Shown here: positions 24,224 through 31,196 of the stretch, piece after piece
Numbering within the stretch: the stretch's first letter is position 1
Layout: every line of letters starts with the position of its first letter
NCBI RefSeq assembly: GCF_002744245.1
Contig: NZ_NKHG01000015.1
Location: 1 to 33,119 of the forward strand
Direction: 5' to 3'
DNA from: Bacillus pumilus
GTDB lineage: Bacteria > Bacillota > Bacilli > Bacillales > Bacillaceae
DNA length: 33,119 bases
The notes under the pieces: generated by a model
The model's database searches: none
What the model was told of the DNA's origin: nothing
The model's input: the letters and a program-made list of their open reading frames with translations, nothing else
Program-made: the position numbers and the translations under genes

Positions 24224-24337
24224 TTAAGGGTCAATGACACATGGTTTCACTGTAGGGCATGAGGCAGCAGAAGCAAGTGGTGTAGTCGTCAAGGTGAAGA
24301 GGAAAACAAGTTGAAAACAGATGAGCCATTTTTTCAT
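24224..24337 (-). CDS. 37-residue secreted cysteine-containing peptide
   Basis: A complete small gene: GGAGGTGA lies before an ATG that opens 37 codons ending in TAA, and the bidirectional terminator follows directly. The first 25 residues form a clear signal peptide (MKKWLICFQLVFLFTLTTTP then LASA). Cleavage after ASA would leave a tail of about 12 residues, ASCPTVKPCVIDP or slightly shorter, with two cysteines five residues apart. It resembles pre-Phr signalling peptides or tiny secreted factors, but no rap gene is adjacent and I do not recognise it. A divergent secreted protein starts about 190 bases away. Confidence 0.75.
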   Translation of the reverse strand: MKKWLICFQLVFLFTLTTTPLASAASCPTVKPCVIDP

Positions 24338-24525
24338 GAAATCACCTCCGTCGTCAATTGTTTCACTAGAATGAGATAAGGAGAAAATCATAGAAGTATG
24401 TAAATCTCTCTATCCAGCATAAGACAATCATATCATAATTTTCAAAAAAATGAAAAAATAACTTACTAAAGTTCTAAATTATGGTAAAGTTAATATGTTC
24501 AACAAAAAAAGGGAGGGATTTTTTT

Positions 24526-24819
24526 ATGAAAAAGGTCATATCTTCTGTTTTGGTTGGAGCAATTGTTTTAACGGGTGCTGGGGTCACAGCTGCTCCAGTG
24601 GAAGCAAAGGGAAAAGCAAACAGTGAAATAACGGTTCAAGCCAGTCGAACTGTATCGGAAACAAGAACATACACGTCGTCAAACATTCCATCAAGTATTA
24701 CATATGCAAAGGATGGCTGGGTCGGTATCTTATATCAATCGTCTATTGAAGAGTTAGGCATAGGAAAATACAGAGTCACATTTACTGGAACGGTTGTACG
24801 TGATCCAGGTTTTCATTAA
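24526..24819 (+). CDS. Small secreted hypothetical protein
   Basis: A 97-residue protein with a signal peptide (MKKVISSVLVGAIVLTGAGV then TAAPVEA, likely cut near residue 27). The mature part of about 70 residues is polar, Ser/Thr-rich and probably beta-stranded, with no cysteine and no known motif. GGGAGGG lies eight bases before the ATG at 24526, which is therefore preferred to the upstream ATG at 24481. It has its own terminator. Divergent from the tiny secreted peptide; a functional link is possible but unproven. Confidence 0.78.
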   Translation: MKKVISSVLVGAIVLTGAGVTAAPVEAKGKANSEITVQASRTVSETRTYTSSNIPSSITYAKDGWVGILYQSSIEELGIGKYRVTFTGTVVRDPGFH

Positions 24820-24827
24820 ATAAAACG

Positions 24828-24864
24828 TTAAGCTGACAGGTGGACAAGCCTGTCAGCTTTTTTA
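24828..24864. terminator. Bidirectional terminator
   Basis: AAGCTGACAGG and CCTGTCAGCTT pair perfectly around TGGACAAG, followed by T6. It lies between the convergent secreted-protein and XRE-cupin genes. Confidence 0.88.
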
Positions 24865-25416
24865 ATGTGGATAGTAGAGAATCATTTGCATCCGTACCAT
24901 CTGTTCTCCTGATTGTTTATACTCATGAGCACGGTCAGCTTTAAAACGAATTGAATCGCCAGCATTTAATACGTATCGTTCATCACCGATGGATAAATCA
25001 AGCGCTCCCTCAAAAATGGTGATCAATTCTTCTGTACCACCAATATGTTCATCAGCACTTAATGACCCTTCAGGTTCAATTTCTACCTGATACACTTCAA
25101 ATTTTCTCCGATCATCAAAGGGGAATGTCGTATATACGCGATACTTTCCGTCGTCCTCTGTTAAAACCTGGCCTTCTTCTTTTCGTACTACCTTTATCTC
25201 AGGCTGCGGTGCGTAAATGAGTTCACTAAAAGACACCTTTAATCCATTGGCGATTTTCCATAATGTAGTAATCGTAGGTGTTGATTCTCCTCTCTCGATT
25301 TGTCCAATCATGGTCTTACTCACACCTGTTAAGTCAGCCATCTTTTCTAGGCTTAATTTCTTTTGCTCTCTTAGAAGCTTTACATTTCTAGAAATAACCG
25401 ATTGTACATCTTCCAT
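24862..25416 (-). CDS. XRE-cupin transcription regulator
   Basis: A 184-residue regulator with an N-terminal Cro/C1 helix-turn-helix (about residues 10-65: LSLEKMADLTGVSKTMIGQI then ERGESTPT) and a C-terminal cupin_2 domain (about 110-180), which senses a small ligand. AAAGGAG lies seven bases before the ATG at 25416. It is divergent from a LysE-type exporter, the usual arrangement for regulators of amino-acid-like exporters. Candidate operators lie in the gap. Confidence 0.88.
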   Translation of the reverse strand: MEDVQSVISRNVKLLREQKKLSLEKMADLTGVSKTMIGQIERGESTPTITTLWKIANGLKVSFSELIYAPQPEIKVVRKEEGQVLTEDDGKYRVYTTFPFDDRRKFEVYQVEIEPEGSLSADEHIGGTEELITIFEGALDLSIGDERYVLNAGDSIRFKADRAHEYKQSGEQMVRMQMILYYPH

Positions 25417-25467
25417 AAAAAAACTCCTTTCTGTATTTACTTTATAACGACCAAATAGTACAATAAA

Positions 25468-25499
25468 GCGTAATATACGCAATAAAGACTTTTTAGTCT
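25468..25499. promoter_or_regulatory. Palindromes between the XRE-cupin and LysE genes
   Basis: GCGTA-ATA-TACGC (25468-25480) and AGACT-TTTT-AGTCT (25486-25499) are both perfect inverted repeats in the 111-bp divergent gap. They are likely operator sites, most plausibly the first for the XRE-cupin protein. Promoter boxes could not be assigned with confidence. Confidence 0.5.
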
Positions 25500-25527
25500 A
25501 AATAACGTATGAGAGGGAGGTAACACC

Positions 25528-26115
25528 TTGATTGTTTCCATGCTGATCTATGCTTTTGTCACCAGCTTCACCCCCGGGCCAAACAACATCATGGCCATGG
25601 TCTTTACGAATAAATATGGGGTCAAGCAAACATTTCGATTTTGTTTAGGTGTTGGTATCGGGTTTTTCGTCATTTTGTGTTTGAGTGGTTTCTTCAATAT
25701 CATACTTTATCAAGTCATGCCGAAAATTGGCTGGGTCATGGCTTTCATCGGAGCCGGTTACATGATCTATTTGGCCGTCAAAATTATGAAAAGTAAAGGC
25801 GGTGATGACGAAACACTTGACCGCTATAATCATTTTATTCCAGGCATGCTGCTGCAATTTATCAACCCGAAAGCGATCTTGTATGGGTTAACGGTGATTT
25901 CCACCTTTGTTCTGCCGTATGGACAGTCCAATATGCAGTACATGTTAATGACGCTGACTCTCGCACTCATTGGATTTCTAGGTACATTCAGCTGGAGTGT
26001 ATTTGGCTCTTTATTTAAGCGTTTTTTGACTGTTTATGAGAGGCCGTTCCAGCTTGTCATGGGGCTGCTGCTTATGTACAGTGCTATTTCGATGATATGG
26101 GGCTATGTCATGTAA
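25528..26115 (+). CDS. LysE/RhtB-family amino acid exporter
   Basis: A 195-residue membrane protein with about six hydrophobic helices. The signature SFTPGPNNIMAM near the N-terminus and FINPKAILYGL in the middle are those of LysE/RhtB exporters, which expel amino acids or related metabolites. The TTG start at 25528 lies seven bases behind GGGAGG. Divergent from the XRE-cupin regulator. Its stop lies four bases from the convergent acetyltransferase gene, with no clear terminator between. Substrate unknown. Confidence 0.9.
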   Translation: MIVSMLIYAFVTSFTPGPNNIMAMVFTNKYGVKQTFRFCLGVGIGFFVILCLSGFFNIILYQVMPKIGWVMAFIGAGYMIYLAVKIMKSKGGDDETLDRYNHFIPGMLLQFINPKAILYGLTVISTFVLPYGQSNMQYMLMTLTLALIGFLGTFSWSVFGSLFKRFLTVYERPFQLVMGLLLMYSAISMIWGYVM

Positions 26116-26119
26116 GCGG

Positions 26120-26671
26120 TTAGGAGACTGGCCGCTGCCTGCCCATCACAATAGTATCATAATACATTCCGTCCGATAGCCGTTTATCCTTTTTTAAAAT
26201 TCCTTCAATCTCAAAGCCATGGTGTTCGTATAATCGAATGGCTTTTTGATTGGTTTCCAGCACTTGAAGTGACATCTTTTGAATACCCAGTGAATCTGCC
26301 CAGTCGATCGAAGTGGCTAAAAGCTCTTTACCGATTTTATAGCCCCAAACATCTTTTTGTACAGCGACTCCAAACGTTACTTTGTGAGCAAAGCGTTTGA
26401 GTGAATGGCCTTCACATCTTGAAAAACCGACAATCTCCCCTTCGATGTCAGCCACCAAAAATAGATGCCTGCTTTGCTTAGAATCCTCTTGAATCAATGT
26501 CTCAAATTCTTTTTCTTCCATAAAGGCTTCTCCAGGTTCACGGTCTAAGTATTCTGTTTCACCATCGATTTTCAGCCTGAGAGCTGATAGCTTTTTGGCA
26601 TCTGCTAAAGCAGCAGAGCGAATGCGATAGGTCAAATCACGAACAGTGAACATGTTTTCAGATATGATCAT
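26120..26671 (-). CDS. GNAT acetyltransferase
   Basis: A 183-residue GNAT protein. Motif A is FGVAVQKDVWGYKIGKELL, with the WGYKIG loop replacing the usual QGxGxG. The C-terminal part NQKAIRLYEHHGFEIEGILK followed by MYYDTIVMGR is typical of the RimJ-like branch. The start is ambiguous: ATG at 26671 is eight bases behind GGTGG, while a TTG at 26686 follows AAAGG too closely. Substrate unknown. Confidence 0.85.
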   Translation of the reverse strand: MIISENMFTVRDLTYRIRSAALADAKKLSALRLKIDGETEYLDREPGEAFMEEKEFETLIQEDSKQSRHLFLVADIEGEIVGFSRCEGHSLKRFAHKVTFGVAVQKDVWGYKIGKELLATSIDWADSLGIQKMSLQVLETNQKAIRLYEHHGFEIEGILKKDKRLSDGMYYDTIVMGRQRPVS

Positions 26672-26797
26672 TGTACTGACCACCAACCTTTCATTTAATC
26701 ATGTCTATCATACCTGAAACGTGGACATGGCACACTCAGATGTTTTGTCACGTTCAAAAAGGCTAAATGAACAGTATCAAACGTGGAGGTGGAACAG

Positions 26798-26983
26798 ATG
26801 AGTGAACAAAAAGGACATATGGATAAAGCGAAAGGTAAAACAAATCAAGTCAAAGGTCAAGTGAAAGAAAAGCTTGGCGAAGCAACAGATCATCAAAACC
26901 TAAAAGCGGAAGGAAAAAAGGATCGAGCAAAAGGGAAACTCCAAGACAAAAAAGGTGACGTGAAAAATAAGCTAAACCAGTAG
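26798..26983 (+). CDS. CsbD-family general stress protein
   Basis: A 61-residue, very hydrophilic, lysine- and glycine-rich protein with the CsbD pattern (DKAKGKTNQVKGQVKEKLGE, then KAEGKKDRAKGKLQDKKGDV). B. subtilis CsbD is a sigma-B-dependent stress protein of unknown biochemical role. The start is the ATG at 26798 behind GGAGGTGG. A weak sigma-B-like promoter may be present upstream: GTTTTG (26742-26747), 13 bases, GGCTAA (26761-26766). Confidence 0.85.
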   Translation: MSEQKGHMDKAKGKTNQVKGQVKEKLGEATDHQNLKAEGKKDRAKGKLQDKKGDVKNKLNQ

Positions 26984-27130
26984 TTCCCGAAAGCTGTGCG
27001 AACCATCTGGGGCATGCCTAATGTCTTTTCATCAATAGAATGAATAGGTTTGTCAAAAAAATTGATTATACGGTCTCACTCCCGTCATGTACACTTGAGA
27101 TAGAAGACATGAACAAGGGAGATGGATGAA

Positions 27131-27793
27131 ATGGAGCAAGTGTGGTGCAAAGTTGACGAGTATATCACAGACAAATTGATTCCTACAGATGACGTATTGG
27201 AGCAAGCTCTTTCCAAGAATAAGCAAGCAGGGCTGCCAGAAATTGACGTGTCTCCTGCCCAAGGGAAAATGCTTTATTTATTAGCAAAAACCAAAGGCGC
27301 AAGGCGTATTTTAGAAATCGGGACACTCGGTGGATACAGTACCATTTGGCTGGCACGTGCCCTTGAAGAGGACGGAGAACTCATCACATTAGAGGCTGTC
27401 AGCCAGCATGTAGAGATCGCACAGCAAAACATCAACAGAGCAGGCTTGGCAGAACGGGTGACCATTTTGCAAGGGAAAGCGTTAGATACGTTACCTCAGT
27501 TAAAGGAGCGGGATACGCTTCCGTTCGATCTGATTTTCATTGATGCAGATAAACCAAACAACCCGAATTATCTGAAGTGGGCGTTAGACTTCTCAAAAAA
27601 GGGAACGGTCATCATTGCAGACAATGTGGTCAGAAATGGATCAGTCATTCATGCCGCTGATCAGGATGAACGGGTGAAGGGAACTCGTGAATTCTTTGAT
27701 TTACTCAAACAAGAACCGAGAATTGAGGCAACAGCTATTCAAACTGTTGGTGAAAAAGGCTATGATGGGTTTGTGTACGGTATCGTCAAATGA
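27131..27793 (+). CDS. SAM-dependent O-methyltransferase (CCoAOMT-like)
   Basis: A 220-residue class I methyltransferase of the Methyltransf_3 group (catechol/caffeoyl-CoA O-methyltransferases). The SAM-binding motif I LEIGTLGGYST is about residues 61-71. The metal-site motif is FIDADKPNN with D138, followed by IIADNVVRNG. I start at the ATG at 27131, nine bases behind AAGGGAG; the ATG at 27122 abuts that site. Monocistronic with a strong terminator. It probably methylates a catechol-like hydroxyl group; substrate unknown. Confidence 0.88.
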   Translation: MEQVWCKVDEYITDKLIPTDDVLEQALSKNKQAGLPEIDVSPAQGKMLYLLAKTKGARRILEIGTLGGYSTIWLARALEEDGELITLEAVSQHVEIAQQNINRAGLAERVTILQGKALDTLPQLKERDTLPFDLIFIDADKPNNPNYLKWALDFSKKGTVIIADNVVRNGSVIHAADQDERVKGTREFFDLLKQEPRIEATAIQTVGEKGYDGFVYGIVK

Positions 27794-27799
27794 AGCAAC

Positions 27800-27830
27800 G
27801 CTTAACCGCATGCGGTTAAGCTTTTTCTTT
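27800..27830 (+). terminator. Terminator of the O-methyltransferase gene
   Basis: GCTTAACCGCA (27800-27810) and TGCGGTTAAGC (27811-27821) are a perfect 22-bp palindrome followed by TTTTTCTTTTT. Some inner bases must stay unpaired as the loop. Confidence 0.9.
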
Positions 27831-28151
27831 TTAGAAAAACCATCTGGCAGTGCCCATCAGCATGACCCCAATCAGGACAGTGATTGACAAGCTTTTTGTC
27901 CAAATAGCGATTAGCACGGTCGGAACCAAGACAGCAAGATACATCCAGTGAACGGTGACGCCTGTTGTTGTATGGATGAAAAGATGCTCTGCAATCAAAG
28001 CGGTGAATATACAAATCGGAATAAAGGATAGCCATTTCAGTACCACTTCAGGCAGCTGAATACTTCGTACAAATAAAAATGGAACGACCCTTGGAATGAC
28101 TGTCACAATCATACAACCAAGAATCAGCCACAACATAAAGCTGCTGATCAT
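27831..28151 (-). CDS. azlD: AzlD-family branched-chain amino acid transport subunit
   Basis: A 106-residue membrane protein with four hydrophobic helices, the small partner of AzlC in a two-subunit branched-chain amino acid exporter. The start overlaps the end of azlC by four bases (ATGA), as is standard for this pair. MISSFMLWLILGCMIVTVIP with RVVPFLF is a typical AzlD start. The C-terminus ends with a short charged WFF tail. Confidence 0.87.
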   Translation of the reverse strand: MISSFMLWLILGCMIVTVIPRVVPFLFVRSIQLPEVVLKWLSFIPICIFTALIAEHLFIHTTTGVTVHWMYLAVLVPTVLIAIWTKSLSITVLIGVMLMGTARWFF

Positions 28152-28873
28152 TTATCTGTCACCACCCCAATGGTTGCGACAATCACAGTGGCTAACAGAA
28201 CAGCCACGTGTGAAGGAACAAAATGAAGCAGAATAAACATTGCAACCACCATATACAAAACAAGCGACAAGCGGTGAGCTAACTGATTTTTTGGCACTGT
28301 TTGCAAAGAAAGAATCAATAATGCAGCAAACATGGCAGATAAGGCAAAATCAAGACCAAGCGCCTCTGGATTTGAGATCCAATACCCAAAAATGCCCCCA
28401 AGTGTACAGGCAGCAATCCAGCACAAATAAGCCGTTACGTTCAGGCCATGCATCCACCGGTTGTTCAGCTTTCCTTGCTGCGCTAATTTATTCATCGCCA
28501 CGCCAAAGGATTCGTCTGTCAACAAAAGACCAAACCCGATATTTTGCTTCACAGAGTAGCGTGTAAAATGAGGGGCGAGCGTCAAGCTGAGCAATAAATG
28601 CCGCAGATTCACAATAAAGGTGGTGAAAATAATAGCGGAAAGGGGGCTTCCTGTTACAAGCAGTGCACAGATGATAAACTGTGAAGCACCTGCGTAAATA
28701 AAGATAGATAATAGCGCAATGTCCCATATACTTAACTGCGCACTAATGCCAACAATCCCAAAGGCAAACCCAATACTCATATAACCGAGCAGGGTTGGCA
28801 CACAATCTTTCACTCCCTCGAGAAACGGTTCGTGTCCCGCGCTTGGAATGTGTTTTCTAGCTTCAATATCCAA
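28148..28873 (-). CDS. azlC: AzlC-family branched-chain amino acid exporter
   Basis: A 241-residue membrane protein with about six to eight helices. Family motifs are GVKDCVPTLLGYMSIGFAFG, FIYAGASQFIICALL, TTFIVNLRHLLLSLTLAPHF and LLLTDESFGVA. With AzlD it exports leucine, valine or analogues such as azaleucine (precedent: B. subtilis AzlCD). It starts at TTG 28873 with GGAG nine bases upstream. The local promoter is a good sigma-A site. No azlB-like Lrp regulator gene is next to it here. Confidence 0.9.
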   Translation of the reverse strand: MDIEARKHIPSAGHEPFLEGVKDCVPTLLGYMSIGFAFGIVGISAQLSIWDIALLSIFIYAGASQFIICALLVTGSPLSAIIFTTFIVNLRHLLLSLTLAPHFTRYSVKQNIGFGLLLTDESFGVAMNKLAQQGKLNNRWMHGLNVTAYLCWIAACTLGGIFGYWISNPEALGLDFALSAMFAALLILSLQTVPKNQLAHRLSLVLYMVVAMFILLHFVPSHVAVLLATVIVATIGVVTDK

Positions 28874-28916
28874 CGACCTCTACTCCTTTTCTGCGTGACC
28901 TTCTATAGTTTTACTT

Positions 28917-28945
28917 ACTATATGAAAACTCATTCAGCATGTCAA
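28917..28945 (-). promoter_or_regulatory. azlCD promoter
   Basis: On the minus strand TTGACA (28940-28945), 17-bp spacer and TATAGT (28917-28922): a near-consensus sigma-A promoter. Confidence 0.85.
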
Positions 28946-29055
28946 TCCCCATTTATCTTCTATTATATGAAGAAAAAAGGCGACAAAAAAGGATTGAAGT
29001 AAACCAGAATTTGTTATAAAGTAATCAGAAAATAAAACCAATTGGGGTGACTGCG

Positions 29056-29109
29056 ATGCAATGGAAGCCTTTATTTGAACATGATGTACCAAATACCCTC
29101 CGTCCATAA
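29056..29109 (+). CDS. 17-residue leader ORF before an EamA exporter
   Basis: GGGGTG lies before an ATG that opens MQWKPLFEHDVPNTLRP and a TAA at 29107-29109. The stop codon overlaps the first arm of a hairpin. It has the design of a leader peptide in translational attenuation. It could instead be the N-terminal stub of a lost gene, since the sequence has some likeness to starts of AMP-forming acyl ligases. Confidence 0.5.
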   Translation: MQWKPLFEHDVPNTLRP

Positions 29110-29164
29110 CGGAGAGTAATCTCCGTTTGTGGATATGGCAATTGATATATCCAGTAACGGAGGG
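29108..29164 (+). promoter_or_regulatory. Alternative hairpins controlling the EamA ribosome binding site
   Basis: Arm A AACGGAGA (29108-29115) pairs perfectly with arm B TCTCCGTT (29120-29127), loop GTAA. No T-run follows, so it is not a terminator. Arm B bases 29121-29127 plus GGATAT (29131-29136) are also complementary to ATATCC (29147-29152) plus AACGGAG (29156-29162); the latter is the Shine-Dalgarno region of the exporter gene. The two folds exclude each other, one hiding and one freeing the ribosome binding site. Confidence 0.6.
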
Positions 29165-29170
29165 AAAAAG

Positions 29171-30046
29171 ATGAATGAAAAATATATAGGGGCCCTTTAC
29201 TTAGCGATAGCCGCAAGTATTTGGGGCGGTATGTACGTTGTTGTAAAAGTAGCAGTAGCGGTTGTCCCGCCACTTGAACTCGTATGGATGAGATATGCAG
29301 TAGCCGGAGTCGTTCTTGTGTTCACCATTTGGCGTTTGGGATATTCTTTTCGATTAGATAAAAAAGATATCCCGCTTATTGTGGCGATTGGGCTGATCGG
29401 AAATTTTCTGTCGATTGTGACCCAAGAAATTGGTACCATGTACACATCTGCGCAAATGGGGGCAGTCATCACATCCGCAACACCAGCTTTTATGGTGCTG
29501 TTTGCGTTCTTTCTATTGAAAGAAGCGATTACTGTTAGGAAATGCGTCTCCATTTTTCTTGCGACAGTAGGTGTGCTCATCATGATTGGCCCTGTCGCTA
29601 TTCAAACAAATGAATTTACTGGCGGTCTCTCGTTGGTCATAGCTGCTTTAACATGGGCGCTGATGTCTGTTCTGCTTAAACGTGTTCCAGGAAAGTACCC
29701 TCAGGCGATAACGACAACATATGCGATTCTCGTTGCATTCATTGTATTAACACCGCCTGTTTTATTACGTATGCCTCACCTAGATTTGGAGCAAATGGCG
29801 AGGCCTGAGATTTGGGGAGGCATTCTCTATCTTGGCATCATCTCAACCGCCCTTGCGTTCTTTTTGTGGAATAGAGGGCTTCAACTGATGGATGCCGCAA
29901 GCGGTGGACTATTTTTCTTCTTTCAACCTATCGTAGGCGCAGCGCTTGGCTGGCTGCTTTTGGGAGAAGAGATGGGGATGCGCTCTTTCATTGGGATTCT
30001 ATGTATCTTTGCAGGTGTTTATACTGTGCTTCGTCAAAAGGCGTAA
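29171..30046 (+). CDS. EamA-family exporter with regulated leader
   Basis: A 291-residue drug/metabolite transporter with ten predicted helices in two EamA repeats (about residues 5-137 and 148-288). The N-terminal repeat begins GALYLAIAASIWGGMYVVVK, the second holds LYLGIISTALAFFLWNRGLQ. The start is the ATG at 29171, six bases behind CGGAGGG; upstream in-frame codons from 29129 belong to the structured leader. Expression may be controlled at translation by that leader. Terminator behind. Substrate unknown; family members export amino acids and drugs. Confidence 0.88.
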   Translation: MNEKYIGALYLAIAASIWGGMYVVVKVAVAVVPPLELVWMRYAVAGVVLVFTIWRLGYSFRLDKKDIPLIVAIGLIGNFLSIVTQEIGTMYTSAQMGAVITSATPAFMVLFAFFLLKEAITVRKCVSIFLATVGVLIMIGPVAIQTNEFTGGLSLVIAALTWALMSVLLKRVPGKYPQAITTTYAILVAFIVLTPPVLLRMPHLDLEQMARPEIWGGILYLGIISTALAFFLWNRGLQLMDAASGGLFFFFQPIVGAALGWLLLGEEMGMRSFIGILCIFAGVYTVLRQKA

Positions 30047-30052
30047 GATGAG

Positions 30053-30080
30053 ATGTCCCTTGTAAAAGGGGCATTTTCTT
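30053..30080 (+). terminator. Terminator of the EamA gene
   Basis: ATGTCCCTT (30053-30061) and AAGGGGCAT (30066-30074) form a 9-bp stem with one G-T pair, loop GTAA, followed by TTTTCTT. Confidence 0.78.
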
Positions 30081-30108
30081 GACAATAAATAGAATGAGAG
30101 TTGAATAA

Positions 30109-31146
30109 ATGATGAAAGTGATTAGGATGATTCAGTATCCACATTTGCAAAAAGGACAGACGATTGGCGTCACAGCACCTTCTTCAGGTGTACAATCCTC
30201 TTTGCATGAGATGTTTCAGTTGTCATGCGAACAGATGAAAAAAAGAGGCTATGAGGTTACATGTGGAGATACGGTATGGCAGCAGGAAAAGGCAAAGTCA
30301 GCCCCTGCTATAGAACGAGCAAACGAGCTTCAATATATGATGACATGTGGTGAGATTGACCACATCATCCCGCCATGGGGCGGACAGTTACTCATTGAGG
30401 TGCTAGAGCATCTTGATTTCTCAGCGATGCAAAAAAAGTGGATTCTTGGTTACTCGGATACGAGTGTACTCCTTTTGGCATTCACATTAAAAACAGGCAT
30501 TGCCACAGCACATGGGCCGAACTTTGTGGATATTCGAGGTGAAGAGCTTGATCAGATGACTGATATGTGGGAAAAAGTGCTCGCCACTTCAGAGGAGACG
30601 GACATTACCCAGTTTTCTTCATATATGTATCAAAAAGAATGGCAGCATGATAACCCGAGTAAACATGTCTTTCATTTAACAGAGCCAACCGTATGGCGTA
30701 CGGTCGATCAACAGGAGCTGACGGTGAAGGGAAGACTGTTGGGTGGTTGCATTGATGTCATACGTCATTTAGCAGGAACACCTTTTGGAGATGTGAAGGC
30801 TTTTCAAGAAACATTCCTTAAAGGTGAACCGATTCTATGGTATTTCGAAAACTGCGCATTAAATGCTGCGAGCATGAAGAGATCTCTTGTGCAATTAAAA
30901 TTAGCAGGGTGGTTTGATGACTGCTCTGGGATCATGTTCGGCCGGAGCGCAGTGGATGTGCCTGTGGAAGGATATGAATATACGGATCTATATGAAGAAT
31001 TACACAAGGAATTACAAATCCCGATTTTTTACGATATTGATTGTGGACACGTTCCGCCGCAAATGACCCTCATCAATGGAGCGTACGCAGAAGTGCAGAT
31101 TCAAGACGAAGGCAAGGCAGTTCTGAAGCAAACATTTTTACCATAA
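30109..31146 (+). CDS. S66 peptidase (LD-carboxypeptidase / MccF-like)
   Basis: A 345-residue serine peptidase of family S66. The catalytic triad can be placed: S116 in GYSDTS, E247 in YFENCA and H314 in DCGHVPPQ. Family members either trim peptidoglycan peptides (LD-carboxypeptidase) or cleave and inactivate peptide-nucleotide antibiotics such as microcin C (MccF). The inserted loop and overall length are closer to the MccF-like branch and B. subtilis YocD. No signal peptide is present, so it is cytoplasmic. The start is uncertain: ATG at 30109, 30112 or 30127; none has a strong Shine-Dalgarno sequence. Confidence 0.86.
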   Translation: MMKVIRMIQYPHLQKGQTIGVTAPSSGVQSSLHEMFQLSCEQMKKRGYEVTCGDTVWQQEKAKSAPAIERANELQYMMTCGEIDHIIPPWGGQLLIEVLEHLDFSAMQKKWILGYSDTSVLLLAFTLKTGIATAHGPNFVDIRGEELDQMTDMWEKVLATSEETDITQFSSYMYQKEWQHDNPSKHVFHLTEPTVWRTVDQQELTVKGRLLGGCIDVIRHLAGTPFGDVKAFQETFLKGEPILWYFENCALNAASMKRSLVQLKLAGWFDDCSGIMFGRSAVDVPVEGYEYTDLYEELHKELQIPIFYDIDCGHVPPQMTLINGAYAEVQIQDEGKAVLKQTFLP

Positions 31147-31153
31147 GAAAAGG

Positions 31154-31180
31154 AAAGGGCGGACCCTTTGTCTTCTTTTC
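31154..31180. terminator. Bidirectional terminator between the S66 gene and gltP
   Basis: AAAGGG (31154-31159) and CCCTTT (31164-31169) form a short stem with loop CGGA, flanked by T-rich sequence on both strands. The 3' half is part of a 24-bp exact repeat shared with 17745-17768. Confidence 0.65.
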
Positions 31181-31196
31181 AGCGTGATAGAAGACA

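Noticed and set aside
29108-29127. The hairpin before the EamA gene as a transcription terminator
   Set aside because: No T-run follows it on the plus strand; translation control is the better reading.
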